64,000 nucleotides of DNA, from positions 124,001-188,000 of the forward strand of contig JAOALB010000034.1 in the NCBI GenBank assembly GCA_025331125.1. Direction: 5' to 3'. Origin of the DNA: Mycogone perniciosa (lineage: Eukaryota; Ascomycota; Sordariomycetes; Hypocreales; Hypocreaceae). A program made the translations under genes and the position numbers. Below are positions 43,267 to 54,060 of this stretch, one piece after another; within the stretch, counting starts at the first letter, position 1, and each line of letters starts with the position of its first letter. Below the pieces are notes generated by a model. It saw only the letters and a list, made by a program, of their open reading frames with translations. It was not told where the DNA came from and did no database searches.

Positions 43267-45452
43267 TTAACCGAGGAAGCTCTTGACGAATGTGGTGGTG
43301 ACATCCCTCAGCTTAGCCTCCAGGTCCTTGCTCAGGGCACCCTCCTTCTCAATAGTGGCCAGCAGGTCGGCCTCGTTGGTCTTGAGGTGGGCAAGGAAGT
43401 CAGCCTCCCACTTGAGGATCTGGTCGACAGGGACGGTGTCCAGGAGACCGTTGACACCAGCGAAGATCAGAGGAACCATCTCGTTGACGGCCATAGGAGA
43501 GTACTGCTTCTGCTTCAGGAGCTCGGTCAACTGCAAGAGTGATTAGCTGATGCTACATGAAAACGGTGATTTAGGCATAACTTACTCGCTCACCACGGGC
43601 CAGGGTCTGCTTGGTAGCGGCATCAAGATCGGAACCGAACTGGGCGAAAGCAGCAACCTCACGGTACTGGGCCAAGAAAAGCTTCAGGGAACCGGCGACT
43701 TGCTTCATGGCCTTGAGCTGAGCAGCGGAACCGACACGAGAGACGGACAGACCGACGTTGATGGCAGGTCGGACACCCTTGTAGAACAGTTCGGACTCCA
43801 AGAAGATCTGGCCATCGGTAATGGAAATAACGTTGGTGGGAATGTAGGCAGACACGTCACCACCCTGGGTCTCAATGATGGGCAGGGCAGTCATGGAACC
43901 GCCACCGTGCTTGTCGTTAAGCTTGGCGGCACGCTCCAACAGACGGGAGTGCAGGTAGAAAACGTCACCGGGGTAAGCCTCACGTCCAGGGGGACGACGG
44001 AGCAGCAGAGACATCTGACGGTAGGCAACGGCCTGCTTGGACAGATCGTCGTAGATGACCAGGGAGTGCTTGCCGTTGTCACGGAACCACTCACCAATAG
44101 AGGCACCGGTGAAAGGAGCAATGTACTGCAGAGGAGCAGCCTCAGAAGCAGTGGCGGCGACGATAATGGAGTACTTCATGGCGTCGTTCTCCTCCAGGGT
44201 CTTGACGAGCTGAGCGACAGTGGATCGCTTCTGACCGACGGCGACGTAGATGCAGTAGAGCTTCTTGGTCTCGTCGTTGGAGTTGTTCCATCGCTTCTGG
44301 TTCAGGATGGTGTCAAGGCCGACGGCAGTCTTACCAGTCTGACGATCGCCAATGATCAACTCACGCTGGCCACGGCCGATGGGAACCATGGCATCGACGG
44401 ACTTCAGACCAGTCTGCACGGGCTGGTTGACGGACTTACGGGGCAAGATACCAGGAGCCTTGAGCTGGGCACGGCGCTTCTCCTTGGTGTTGATGGGGCC
44501 CTTGCCGTCAATGGGGTTACCCAGAGCATCGACGACACGGCCGAGCATTTCAGGGCCAACCGGGACGTCGACCTTTTTGGCCCATTAGCAGTTGTCGCTG
44601 GCGAGCTGTGGTCCTAGCAACTTACGATTTCACCAGTTCGCTTGACGGTCTCGCCCTCCTTGACCAGACGATCGGAACCGAACAACACGACACCGACCTG
44701 GCCGGCCTCGAGGTTCATGCACATGCCCTTCACACCAGAGGCGAACCTAGATGATGTTAGACGGATGTGCACTGCGGGAAGAGGGAAAACATCAGACCAC
44801 ATACTCGACAAGTTCCTCGGCCTGGACATTGGCCATGCCGTGCACACGGGCGATACCATCACTGCAAACCCGCTGTCAGCATATAAAAATTTCTCCAGCA
44901 ACCGATCGCAAGCGTCCCGAGATGTAGAATATTTGACATCCCACTCCAGCCAGCACGGACGGACAGCATTTTTTTCTTTTTCTTTTTGGTGCTCACATAC
45001 CCGACAGACAGGACACGACCAGTCTCAGCAAGACCAGACTCCTCCTGGACACCACGAATTCGCTGCTCGAGAATAGAAGAGACCTCGGTGGGGGAAGCCT
45101 TGGCGTCGGAGGCGTAGGTTCGGACAGCGTTGATGGCGGCCGGTGCGGCATTTCGAGTCTAGATGAAAAACATGTTAGCCGAGCGACCGACAAATTATTA
45201 CGCCGCCCACCGAACGACTCCGCCGACATGCGAGAGCTCAAAAAACTTGATTCGCAGCGTGCATATGTCTGCTAAAGGTCCAATTGAGCTCCTAGACCAG
45301 ATTTCCGATGGATGCATGTGCTCGCCGCGATCTTTTGATACCCTCTGGGGTCGGTTCGGGCGTTAGGAAAAGAGACTCACCGTGGTGACTCGGCCTGCAG
45401 CAGCGACGGCGCCAACGGCGCGGGATGACTGGCGGAGGGCGTTCCGGAACAT
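43267..45452 (-). CDS. ATP1: Mitochondrial F1F0-ATP synthase subunit alpha
   Basis: Six exons (minus): 45452-45381, 45158-45001, 44861-44805, 44746-44626, 44572-43586 and 43530-43267; 552 residues, matching Neurospora and Aspergillus alpha. The presequence MFRNALRQSSRAVGAVAAAG is Arg-rich. Mature motifs: ILEQRIRGVQEESGLAETGR, DGIARVHGMANVQAEELVEF, GVVLFGSDRLVKEG, P-loop GDRQTGKT at ~211-218, GQKRSTVAQL, RPPGREAYPGDVFYLHSRLL, and the arginine-finger region PAINVGLSVSRVGSAAQ. Family knowledge: alpha forms the non-catalytic half of the F1 hexamer in the mitochondrial matrix. Introns are 222, 139, 58, 53 and 55 nt; the one before exon 5 ends AAAAAG. Codon use is strongly biased, producing a 355-codon antisense shadow frame. 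Confidence 0.98.
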
Positions 45453-46377
45453 ATTAAGGGAGGTATTTAAGGGCCTCAGACAAGAGGGAAGCAATTGCAG
45501 CGACGTGCAATTGGGGGGAGGGGAGATTGGGGGTTGTGATGCTGCCTTTGCAGGAGAGCAAATGGAGATTTTCGGGAGGAGGGCGATGAGAACAGAGTCT
45601 GTGAGGAAGAAGGTGGAGCACAGCTGGCCCCGCATCCAATCAGCGCCGGTTGCGCTGTTTTGCCTGGGCATCCCGACGCCGCCTTAACAATTTTCCATCC
45701 CGAGCTTTTTCGTTGTTGTTGGCGCAATGATTGCCTGAACGTGGAGGCACTCATTGTTGAGGCCGGCGAACCCAAACGGGTAATACCAAGTAATAGTAGC
45801 TAGCTAGCCTTGTACATAGCAGCAGCAGCATTTAATAAAGTGAACAATTGTTTGTGTAACTTGGAAATTTCCATCTCACTCATTATACCTTATATCAATG
45901 AGACAATTCCTCGTCGCTCGCATATGATCGCAAAGGGCAATGCGGGGTATTCATACACTGCGACAACCCTCCAAATGCGACAATTTATATTCCCTTTCCC
46001 CGAGACCAGATTCAAGTCCTGCTGAAGCTCCAATACCCGCTATGTAGGCAAGTGGGGGCAAAATGAGAGATGTCTATTCGTATCAATCATTGAGAACTTT
46101 CCTTGGTATAATACTACATATTACAAAAAATAGTTGCATCAAGAGTTACCCATACCAATTAGAGTCATCTATGCTAATTGAATTCGTTTGCGGTATTGAT
46201 GATATAGGTTTGTTTTATTGTCTACGAAGTACGGAGTACTCCGTACAACTTGCTAGATGTATCCCTAGCATCTTCTTCCAATTCCCCCCATCTCACCAGA
46301 TGCTTCTCTGAATCCGCGTTTGTGAACAATAGAGTGCTATAGAAAAAAAAACACACCCAAAAAAATATGAGCATCAC
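45453..46377. other. Intergenic, ATP1 promoter to MFS 3' flank
   Basis: No gene was recognised. At 46230-46245 the dispersed word occurs as a perfect 16-bp palindrome, TACGGAGTACTCCGTA. Confidence 0.65.
46230..46245. repeat. 16-bp perfect palindrome made of two dispersed-word copies
   Basis: TACGGAGTACTCCGTA is its own reverse complement: ACGGAGTA (46231-46238) and TACTCCGT (46237-46244) overlapping head to head. It lies in the ATP1-MFS intergenic region. Confidence 0.9.
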
Positions 46378-48146
46378 CTATTGGCTTCTCTTACCCCTTG
46401 ACTCAAATGGCAACAGTAAGCTGAGAATAACGAGCAATCCAAACAGCGCCGCGCAGACAAACAGTGGTGCTGTGGTTTCCACATTTGCATAGCTTCCTAC
46501 AAGCACACCCAAAATTCCACCAAGTCTGTTAAGAACGACACAAAGACCATATCCGGTTGCACGGTGGGCTGATGGTAAGATCTCCGGAGTATAGGCGTAA
46601 ATTGTCCCGTAGTAAATGTTCCTAGATAATAGCTATAAGTGGCTGTCAACACAAATATGGAGTAGGGAATCACCTACGATGCGGCTGATATCGCTGCTGA
46701 GACGCCAACATTTTGTGCTGGAGTCTTGATCTGGGTATAACCAAATTGAAGCACCATTGTAATCAGTGCGCCAACGGCGAGAGTTCCTTTGCGTCCAAAG
46801 AACTTGCTCTCTATTAAAACAGCAGCAATGATAGCGTAATCTCTCCATCTGGCATAATTCGAGGCATCGCCAACCTCAGCGCCTCTAGATTGCAGATAAA
46901 ACGGAAGAAAGACGCTGTACAACGGAGAGACCATGCCTATAACAAACCAGTTTGCGAAAATCATGATGGTGGACCACGCCAGTTTGCGAGTTTGGAAAAG
47001 GCCTTTGAAATGCATCTTCAGTCGGAGAGAAGACCAGACAGACTCCTCCGTATGAAGAACCACACCTTCCGCTCTTAGCTGCTCGAGTGTCAAATTATGT
47101 GACTTTCCGGCCTTGATCGAGATGTCGTTGAGGATTTTGATGACTTCCTCATCACGGTTCTGGGCAATCAGCCATCGGGGCGTCTGAACCATTCTGATGA
47201 ATGCGAGGCGAGCCACTGCCACGACCAACACAAGTGCGCCGCAAGTAAAGTGAAGATATCTCCAACCCATGTTGTCAGCACGAGAGCATGTTTCTGGTGT
47301 GGCATCTGGTGCACAGCTAAAGTTGGTCATGAATCCCCAAGCAATAAACCCAGTGATCATATACCCAACTGCCCACCATACAGCCATGAAGGTAACCAGC
47401 CAAGTATGACTAGTGGGTAGGAACTCTAGCAAGTTGGTGGCATCTAAAATGTAGTTGCCTCCGGCTCCCGCAGAGTATATGGCCACGCTATCATATGTTA
47501 GTTGGCACTCGTGAACAGCGGGGAGAAAGGGACCTACATTGCGGCGAAAGAAATGTAACTTGGCATGCCTCCAGCAACAAGAACTAAGACAGCACAAGAG
47601 AAAAGACTCGTGTTGAAAGCAAGCTTTCTTCCAATAATGTCGGCGGAGAAGCCCCAAATACCAGCACCGAATAAGAGGCCGACTTGGGAGGCCAAAGGAA
47701 TGCCGGAAACACGGGGGCTCGGAAGTCCATATTCTTGTTGAACAGCTGGATTTGCAATAGACTGGCAAACAATTAATAGCTAATTTGTGTCAGTAAAAAT
47801 ACAGTAGTAGTGAAACTGGAGGTCAACGCACCGAATCGACAGCATATCCAAACCCGTTGAGAAAGAAGAGTTTCCATTGGAAGTCAGTCATTCCAATCTC
47901 GTCAATGGCTGTGTTCACGAGTGCCATCTTCTTTGATAGGACAGGGTCAAATTCTTTTACGTCAAATACTTCGTTGACTGAGCTTGAAGATGCCCCATCC
48001 AATTTGCTGATCGCCAGATCATCAATCGGAACAGCTGCTTTCTCACTTTCGGCCGCAGCGCTCCTATTGGAGCCGGAATCCCCGATGTCAGAGTTATTCT
48101 TATTGTGTAGTTCATTGTGTAAACCAGCCCCAGATGCGGACGCCAT
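46378..48146 (-). CDS. Major facilitator superfamily membrane transporter (SV2/SVOP-like)
   Basis: Exons (minus) are 48146-47832, 47779-47538, 47487-46678 and 46621-46378; 536 residues. The cytosolic N-terminus (~85 residues) is Ser/Ala/Asp-rich. The first helix begins DFQWKLFFLNGFGYAVDSLL. MFS landmarks follow: the loop 2-3 signature GFSADIIGRK, the helix 4-5 region GAGGNYILDATNLLEFLP, a central loop RMVQTPRWLIAQNRDEEVIK with a cytosolic segment, and after the last splice NIYYGTIYAYTPEILPSAHR, the SVOP-like PEILP(S/T)xxR motif. About 12 hydrophobic segments are visible. Family knowledge: this subfamily moves organic acids, sugars or other small anions; the substrate is unknown. Introns are 52, 50 and 56 nt. 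It is head to head with a TauD-type dioxygenase, suggesting uptake of that enzyme's substrate. Confidence 0.88.
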
Positions 48147-48925
48147 GGTTGTATCAAAGGACGAGACAACAATGCTATGTGTCTATCAAGTCACTTATTC
48201 CTAGATGTACATATGGATATATATGTTTTTACAACAGTTCCTATACAGCTAGATATTTCGGAAATAGGTGTTGTCCGAACGTGACCTATGCCGTGTAACC
48301 ATCTTCATGAAGCTGATCAACGATTACGTTTTGTATTATCGGGATGGTATCATACTTATCAGACCTATCGCAAGCGATGCAATTGCCACGCTGTCGGTTT
48401 ATTGTTTTATGCCTGCATGAAACCTAATGTGTGTTAGTTAACCGATTCGTTAGTCTAATGACGTCTACAATCTTGGAATGGTATCATAGGCCCCCGGCAT
48501 GTTACATTCTTGCTATTGATCCATCGGGGATTGATTCCATATCCGACGTCCTCCGACGCCCTCTGTACATTTGGCGCGCATTTATATCAACCTATTTGCG
48601 ATTAGAAATTACATCCGGATAACTCGTGGGTGGGTGATAGTGATGATATGCTGCCATGTTGTGGTGCCGTGGTGTTGGGGTGTGGTGTCGCCATATTTGA
48701 CAAGCATGGCGAGAGCCAAGCAAGTGAGTGACGGGCAGCGATATCGCGACCTGTGAGTTTGAGCTGAGGATATGTGTGAGCATTCTTCATCGATTTGCTG
48801 GAAATCGTTAAATATAATGTCCGTTCCAGGCTCGAAGAAATGTGTTTGACAGTCAATTCAGCAGCCACAAGACGAGTTTTCAATAGATCTCATCTCGGAC
48901 TCACGTGAACAACAAAGCTCTCATC
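48147..48925. promoter_or_regulatory. Divergent promoter, MFS transporter and TauD-type dioxygenase
   Basis: A 779-bp head-to-head gap with no coding signal, and the likely site for co-regulation of the pair. No named factor site is claimed. Confidence 0.5.
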
Positions 48926-50244
48926 ATGGTCACTGTCACCAGTGAAATTTCACCTGCTGTCTTAGCATACAGTCCTCCTGACCCTCCACTCAAAGAGTTC
49001 ACTCCTGCTCGTGATAGAGCCTTTTTTGCCGACCCTACAAAGGCATCACTGCTCGAACAGGCAACAGAAGTCGAAGTTGTCACTCCGTACATCGGAACTG
49101 AGTTGAAGAACATTCAACTGAGCAAGTTGACTGATAAGCAGAAGGATGAATTAGCATTGTTGGTATCTGAGGTAAAGATTCCACCGCGATAATGAATTGG
49201 TGTTTAGATGCTTTTGCTAATAATAGTAGAGGGGCGTGGTCTTTTTGCGTGACCAAGACATCACACTTGAACAGCAGCATGAACTTGCCGCCTACTATGG
49301 TGTTGTATGTGATACAATCTATAAGAAATTGTGCTCGGACCTTGTTCTAACATTGATGAAAGCAAGACAGAGATCCAAACCAAGAAGATCCAGGACATGT
49401 GACTATTATTGGTCGTGGCGGGTGAGTACTTCAGCTCTCTTCGTACATCATATTCCCTAATCCTTCTTAAAAACATTAGAGCGCATGGTAATAACAACTC
49501 AGAGTACCATGTAGACCATTCTTATGAAGTGAATCCACCTTCATACACACTTCTGCGCTTGGTCAAAACACCTCCCACTGGTGGCGATACCATCTTTACT
49601 AGCACAACTGCACTGTTCGATAAATTAAGCCCACCATTCCAGAAGGCAATTGAAGGTCTACATGCCATACACTCGTCTGACGTACGTATACAACATGGTT
49701 ATCCCACATTGGTTGGCACAGGGCTTACGACAGGACGTAGAGAACTTATCTTGCAGCGATCAACGGCGGTGGAGCACCACACAGAGCACCCATTGCTACG
49801 GCTCACCCATTGGTAAGTTGTCTCACTTGCCCTGAGTTGATGCAAGGCGAGAAGTTATGCTAAATCCAACCTCAGGTTCGAACTCATCCGGTGACCCGTG
49901 TTAAGTCGTTGTTCTATAATCCAATCTGGACCGAACGGATTCATGAGCTCAACGATCAGGAGTCCCATCACATTCTTGCCTTCCTCCGTGAGCACCTCCT
50001 CAACGCAGCTGATCTTACTACTCGCTGGAAATGGACTCCCGGTGCGGTAGCATTTTGGGATAACCGGATCGTGGTTCACAGGGCAGTCCCAGGCGGTTAT
50101 GATACTGAATTAAGAGAAGGAAAACGGACCGCCATTTATGGAGAGAGGCCGTTCTTTGATCCCGAGAATAGCTTGAGCTTGTCTGAGTGGACTGAGAAGC
50201 TTGCCACTGAAAAGGGGGGTAAATGGCAACGGCATTGCCCATAA
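48926..50244 (+). CDS. TauD/TfdA-family Fe(II)/2-oxoglutarate dioxygenase
   Basis: Six exons by my model: 48926-49171, 49230-49299, 49367-49421, 49480-49681, 49741-49812 and 49876-50244; 337 residues. An in-frame ATG also lies at 48905. Motifs: RGVVFLRDQDITLEQQHELA; the iron ligands His134-x-Asp136 (SEYHVDHSYEVNPPSYTLL); TPPTGGDTIFTST, the usual block after HxD; THPVTRVKSLFYNP; and WTPGAVAFWDNRIVVHRAVP with the distal His ~283, then KRTAIYGERP with the 2-oxoglutarate-binding Arg ~299. Family knowledge: fungal members act on taurine, alkyl sulfonates, sulfates or aryloxy acids, releasing sulfite or similar and succinate. The exon 2/3 join uses a weak GTGTTG donor and an AAG acceptor and is the least certain. 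The divergent MFS gene is the likely transporter partner. Confidence 0.87.
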
Positions 50245-51414
50245 GACCGAGTTATCTATATTGTCCAATTAGGTAGTGCTATTTCAGCATAGCTTAGTTA
50301 CGCTCCGTTCTTCAACTAATAGAAGATAAATGATATGTTATATGTAACCTGAACTCCTGCTTTAACAGCATCCAGTTTGAGTTTCGTTAACATTCTTATG
50401 TTACTCGGTAGCGTACAAGGTCCAAAAGTCAATAGGATCTGTAATTTAGGAGCAATCTTGAAGATCTTGCGGGAGCGGTTGAAACAGACTGAGATAAAGT
50501 GTTCCATCGAGACGAGATACGGAAGAAGACGTCATAGATATGAGAATTTCAACATAGCCAATTCACACCTTGGTCACACATGGCCTTATCAAACGTTCTA
50601 ATTCAGGCCACATCCTGAAAAGGCCGAGATCCGGGGTCAAGTATGAATGAAGTTTCCAAAGGGAACAGATTTGAAGGATTTGTCGTGTTGGAGTGCTCCT
50701 TAGTCAAAGAAATCGACAGTACCTGAGTGCTTCAATTGTGAAGGCCGGCGGTACGACCATCTGGGAGCTTCTCACTACATGAAATGGAGCATCGCCGAGT
50801 GTGTTTCCTACCTATGGAAAGGGGATAAATGACGTGGATAGTGTCTGTCTCTTCTCCAAAACACATATCGACTCTTGCAGGGGCATAACCCAATCCAATC
50901 GCCTGAATGGCTTCATCACAGCCAACTTGAGACTTGCTCAATGCTTATCTTTAATAAAGGTGTCACTATGCCCATCGGGACGTTTTTATGACCAAGGAAC
51001 TGGCAAAATCTCAATAAAACTCAAAAAAAAGTAATCGTGGCGGCTTTCCATTCACCTTCTGCCCGAAGGCGAGGCTCTGCTTCATCTATGTCTTCTCAAG
51101 ACATACTCATTGGTGTGATCCTTCGGACAACATCATAATCCCAGCTGTTTGCTGGACAAAGATATAAAAGAATGACATGGGGAGGTGAGTGTCCCTGGGT
51201 AGCAGTATGCTTATGCATCAAACAATCTTTTTTATCACATTGCATGGCGAATATGTGAAAGCCGGCTAGATGCCGGTCGGTCTCTCAGGCCGTTGCTCGC
51301 CTTAATTTATGGTCGAGCCGATGCAGAATCAACGGAAAAATACATAACCGCGTGATCTTTTACCCCCAAAATTCGCCGTGACCATCCGTGAAGACAAAAA
51401 AAACCATTTTCCAT
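50245..51414. other. Intergenic, dioxygenase to RPL11, with possible gene remnant
   Basis: No intact gene. On the minus strand between about 50960 and 50690 there are broken protein-like pieces (AIQAIGLGYAPARVDMCF in one frame, then TLGDAPFHVVRSSQMVVPPA in another), separated by a frameshift or stop. This may be a decayed gene; the family is not recognised. Confidence 0.35.
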
Positions 51415-52047
51415 TTATCGGACAATGCCGTCGAAGCGCTGCTTGAACCACTTGACGGTCTCATCGCGCTTGATGCGGTGGCTGGCACCGATCCGGCTCT
51501 TCATGCGTCGGCGGCGGGTGACACGCTCACCAGGACGGGTCATGCAGCAGTAGAAGTCCATGCCGTAGATACCAATGGAGGGGTCGTACTTGATACCAAG
51601 ATCGATGTGCTCGCTGATACCGAAGCCGAAGTTGCCGGTCTCGGAGAAGTTGCGCTTGCGGAGCTCGTACTCCTTGACCTTGAGACCACGCTCGAGAATT
51701 TCCTCAGCCTGCATTGTGTCAGCGATTGAATTTCAAGCGCAGTTGGAGAATCGCATCTACCTTGGGGCCTCGGACGGTGACGTGGACGGCAATCTTTTCG
51801 TTACGTCGGATACCGAAGGTTCGGACGGTGTAACGGGCCTTGCCTGTATGCAATTGTCAAAAAAAAAAACCCCTCTCAATCGTTAAAAGATTCGCAACAT
51901 ACTGTAGACGGGGGTTTGACCAGACAGCTGCTCAAGCACCTTGGCGGCACGGGTGAGTCTGTCACCAGATTCACCAACGGAGATGTTCAGAACGAGCTTC
52001 TGAATCTTGAGCTCCCGCATGGGGTTGCTAGTCTTCTCGGCGGCCAT
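51415..52047 (-). CDS. RPL11: 60S ribosomal protein L11 (uL5)
   Basis: Exons (minus) are 52047-51903, 51843-51761 and 51708-51415; 173 residues. The sequence starts MAAEKTSNPMRELKIQKLVL, continues NISVGESGDRLTRAAKVLEQ and LSGQTPVYSKARYTVRTFGI, then RRNEKIAVHVTVRGPK, AEEILERGLKVKEYELRKRN, and the uL5 block GFGISEHIDLGIKYDPSIGI with YGMDFY. It ends RDETVKWFKQRFDGIVR. Family knowledge: uL5 sits on the central protuberance with 5S rRNA. Introns of 59 and 52 nt are phase 1 and 0; intron 1 has a T-run before CATACAG. Length and sequence agree with fungal L11. Confidence 0.98.
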
Positions 52048-52723
52048 GGCTGCGGTGTTAGTCGACGGGTTGCTTGGTACGTCGAAAATCGCAAGGTGAG
52101 GTTGAACGGAGTTGGAAATTTTGTGAGAGCTGGAAATTTTGAGGGTTTCTCTGCCCTCAAGCGAGACCACAGAAAAGTGGGGTTGTGTTTTTCCAGAAAT
52201 AGGCTAGTCGATTTCGGTCCTGAGATCTCCGAGGGTACTTCCAGGATGTACTCCGTACCTTATTAATCACCATCAATTAAACGGAAGAATTGCATTCAAT
52301 ACCTCTACTATTAAGGCTTCCAAAAATAAGAAGAAATTGAACTGAAAATCAGGGCGCTGTGGACGCAGCTCTTCATACCCGTGTTAGCAGCCGAGGTATA
52401 TTGAAGTCATCACGACACTATGGGGGTACGAAGTACAGAACTTCTTGTGAAGTGTCAGAAGAGCATTAGAACACGAGCCGAGACATTTATATACATACTA
52501 CTTGTGGTCTGCTGCACCAATGAATGCTCTCATTTCAATCCATGTCACAAACTCACCTACAACATGCTCGAAGGCCCTCGAATATCACGTTCTCCGTTAT
52601 CGTGCAGTACGGGCAGTACACCATAGTTGGAGAGGCCTTCTTCAACAATTCCAAGACTAGAGCATCAAACGCCGATTGCTCTGTCTATCTCGCTCCAAGT
52701 TGGGTCTTCGCATTTTGATGTTG
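52048..52723. other. Intergenic, RPL11 promoter to J-protein 3' flank
   Basis: No gene was recognised. A TACTCCGT copy lies at 52249-52256, about 200 bp upstream of the RPL11 start, with a TACGAAGTA-type variant near 52427. Confidence 0.55.
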
Positions 52724-53595
52724 CTATACTCCAGCAACATTACTGAACACTCTCGCAGCCAGTTGGCCCAAAAGTCTTGTCCTGTCATCTGGGGGAAGTT
52801 CCTATAGTTCACCAGCCTCCACGGTTAGTGATTGGCGATGGACGGTGTGGGGGGTGAAGGTTTACCTGGAATACCGCATATACACTCTTCCCCTTGGTAT
52901 CTCTGATTGCGCCGAGCTTATTACCTGCTACTGCGCCGGCAACCAAACCAGGAACATTAGCCACGATGAAGCCCAGCGCACCACCGCTCACGGCTCCAAT
53001 CATGCCCCAGAACTTCGACGTTGGCTGGTTTGAGTCGTCCTCGGCCATTCCCTGTTCCCGCATCATCTCTTCAAAGACATCACTAAACTGTTCATCTTCG
53101 GCCTCCTCACGGTTGGCTGTCTCACTACCAGACTGTTTGGTAAAGAAGTCCCATGCCCATGAGTATGAGTTCTGTGATTGGCCTCTCTCCCCATATGATT
53201 CCTCAAAGGGGTCTGATTTCGGTGGCGTGTTGAAGAGCCTTCGCTGAGCATCGTATTCTTGTCTTCGCTCGGCGTCTGAGAGGGTATAGTAGGCATCGTT
53301 GACAAGTTGGAACTGACGAGTCCGTCTAGCCCTATCAGGGGAGTTGCTGGGAACTCGATCTGGGTGAGTCTTTAGGGCAGCACTAGGAAATATGGTCAGC
53401 CTCGAGTATAAGGACCACAGAATTCAACAGTAACGTACCGTTTATAGGCATCTCGGATTTTCGAAGCTGTCGCCGTCTCCGGGACCTCTAGAATAGCGTC
53501 TATACCAGTCCTCGTGAGTAAGCAGGTACTAATGGAGGGGTGATTAATTAACCAAGTGCATACATACAGTAATCCGGGGGTGCCCGCGCAACCAT
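52724..53595 (-). CDS. J-domain (DnaJ/Hsp40) protein with glycine-zipper segment
   Basis: Exons (minus) are 53595-53568, 53499-53439, 53382-52866 and 52801-52724; 227 residues. The J domain is at the N-terminus: APPDYYAILEVPETATASKI, YKRAALKTHPDRVPSN with the HPD motif, and FQLVNDAYYTLSDAERRQEY. A linker with FEESYGERGQSQNSYSWAWD and FSDVFEEMMREQG follows. Residues ~160-195 form a Gly/Ala-rich hydrophobic stretch, MIGAVSGGALGFIVANVPGL with VAGAVAGNKLG, of glycine-zipper type, which may insert in or lie on a membrane. The tail is ELPPDDRTRLLGQLAARVFS. Family knowledge: J proteins stimulate Hsp70 ATPase through HPD. The client is unknown. Introns are 68, 56 and 64 nt. The first exon is only 28 nt, and its join restores the conserved DYY. 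Confidence 0.88.
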
Positions 53596-54060
53596 GATGA
53601 CGAGTGCAACGACAGAAATTTAAGCAAAAATTTATACAAAGATTAGACGCTGTGTGCTGAGGAGGAATAAGATGAATACTGGTGATAAATTATTGATGCA
53701 GGCGGAGCATGCGACAGCTCAACGGTCAGACAGCAATGAGGCACCCAATGGCATATGCCAACGTCATGTGGCGACAGCGGGGGTTATATGTGGCTTGGGC
53801 CAATGGTTGCATGCCACACAACTTAGGCGTTTTGCAATGCTAGTGCATGTGTCAAGGGTATCTCTGCACATGTGTAAGTCCGTGTTAACAAAACCATATC
53901 AGTCTCCCCGAGGTCTATCCCATCCTCTAAGCTAGGTAGTTATTATTCATGTAGGCTGCCAATCGTAAACGCCCTTTGCCTATTTGGCAGCTAGTCATAC
54001 TATGCCTGTATGTATGTATGTAAACGCCTGTTGACCTTGCGGTCGAGTTTCTCAAACCAT
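53596..54060. other. Intergenic, J-protein promoter to Clr5-gene 3' flank
   Basis: Nothing coding was recognised; a short GTAT repeat lies near 54008. Confidence 0.55.

Noticed and set aside
43550..44617. 355-codon open frame antisense to ATP1
   Set aside because: It is a shadow of ATP1's strongly biased codons; composition is repetitive G/L/D/T, with no family resemblance, while the minus strand matches ATP synthase alpha across its length.
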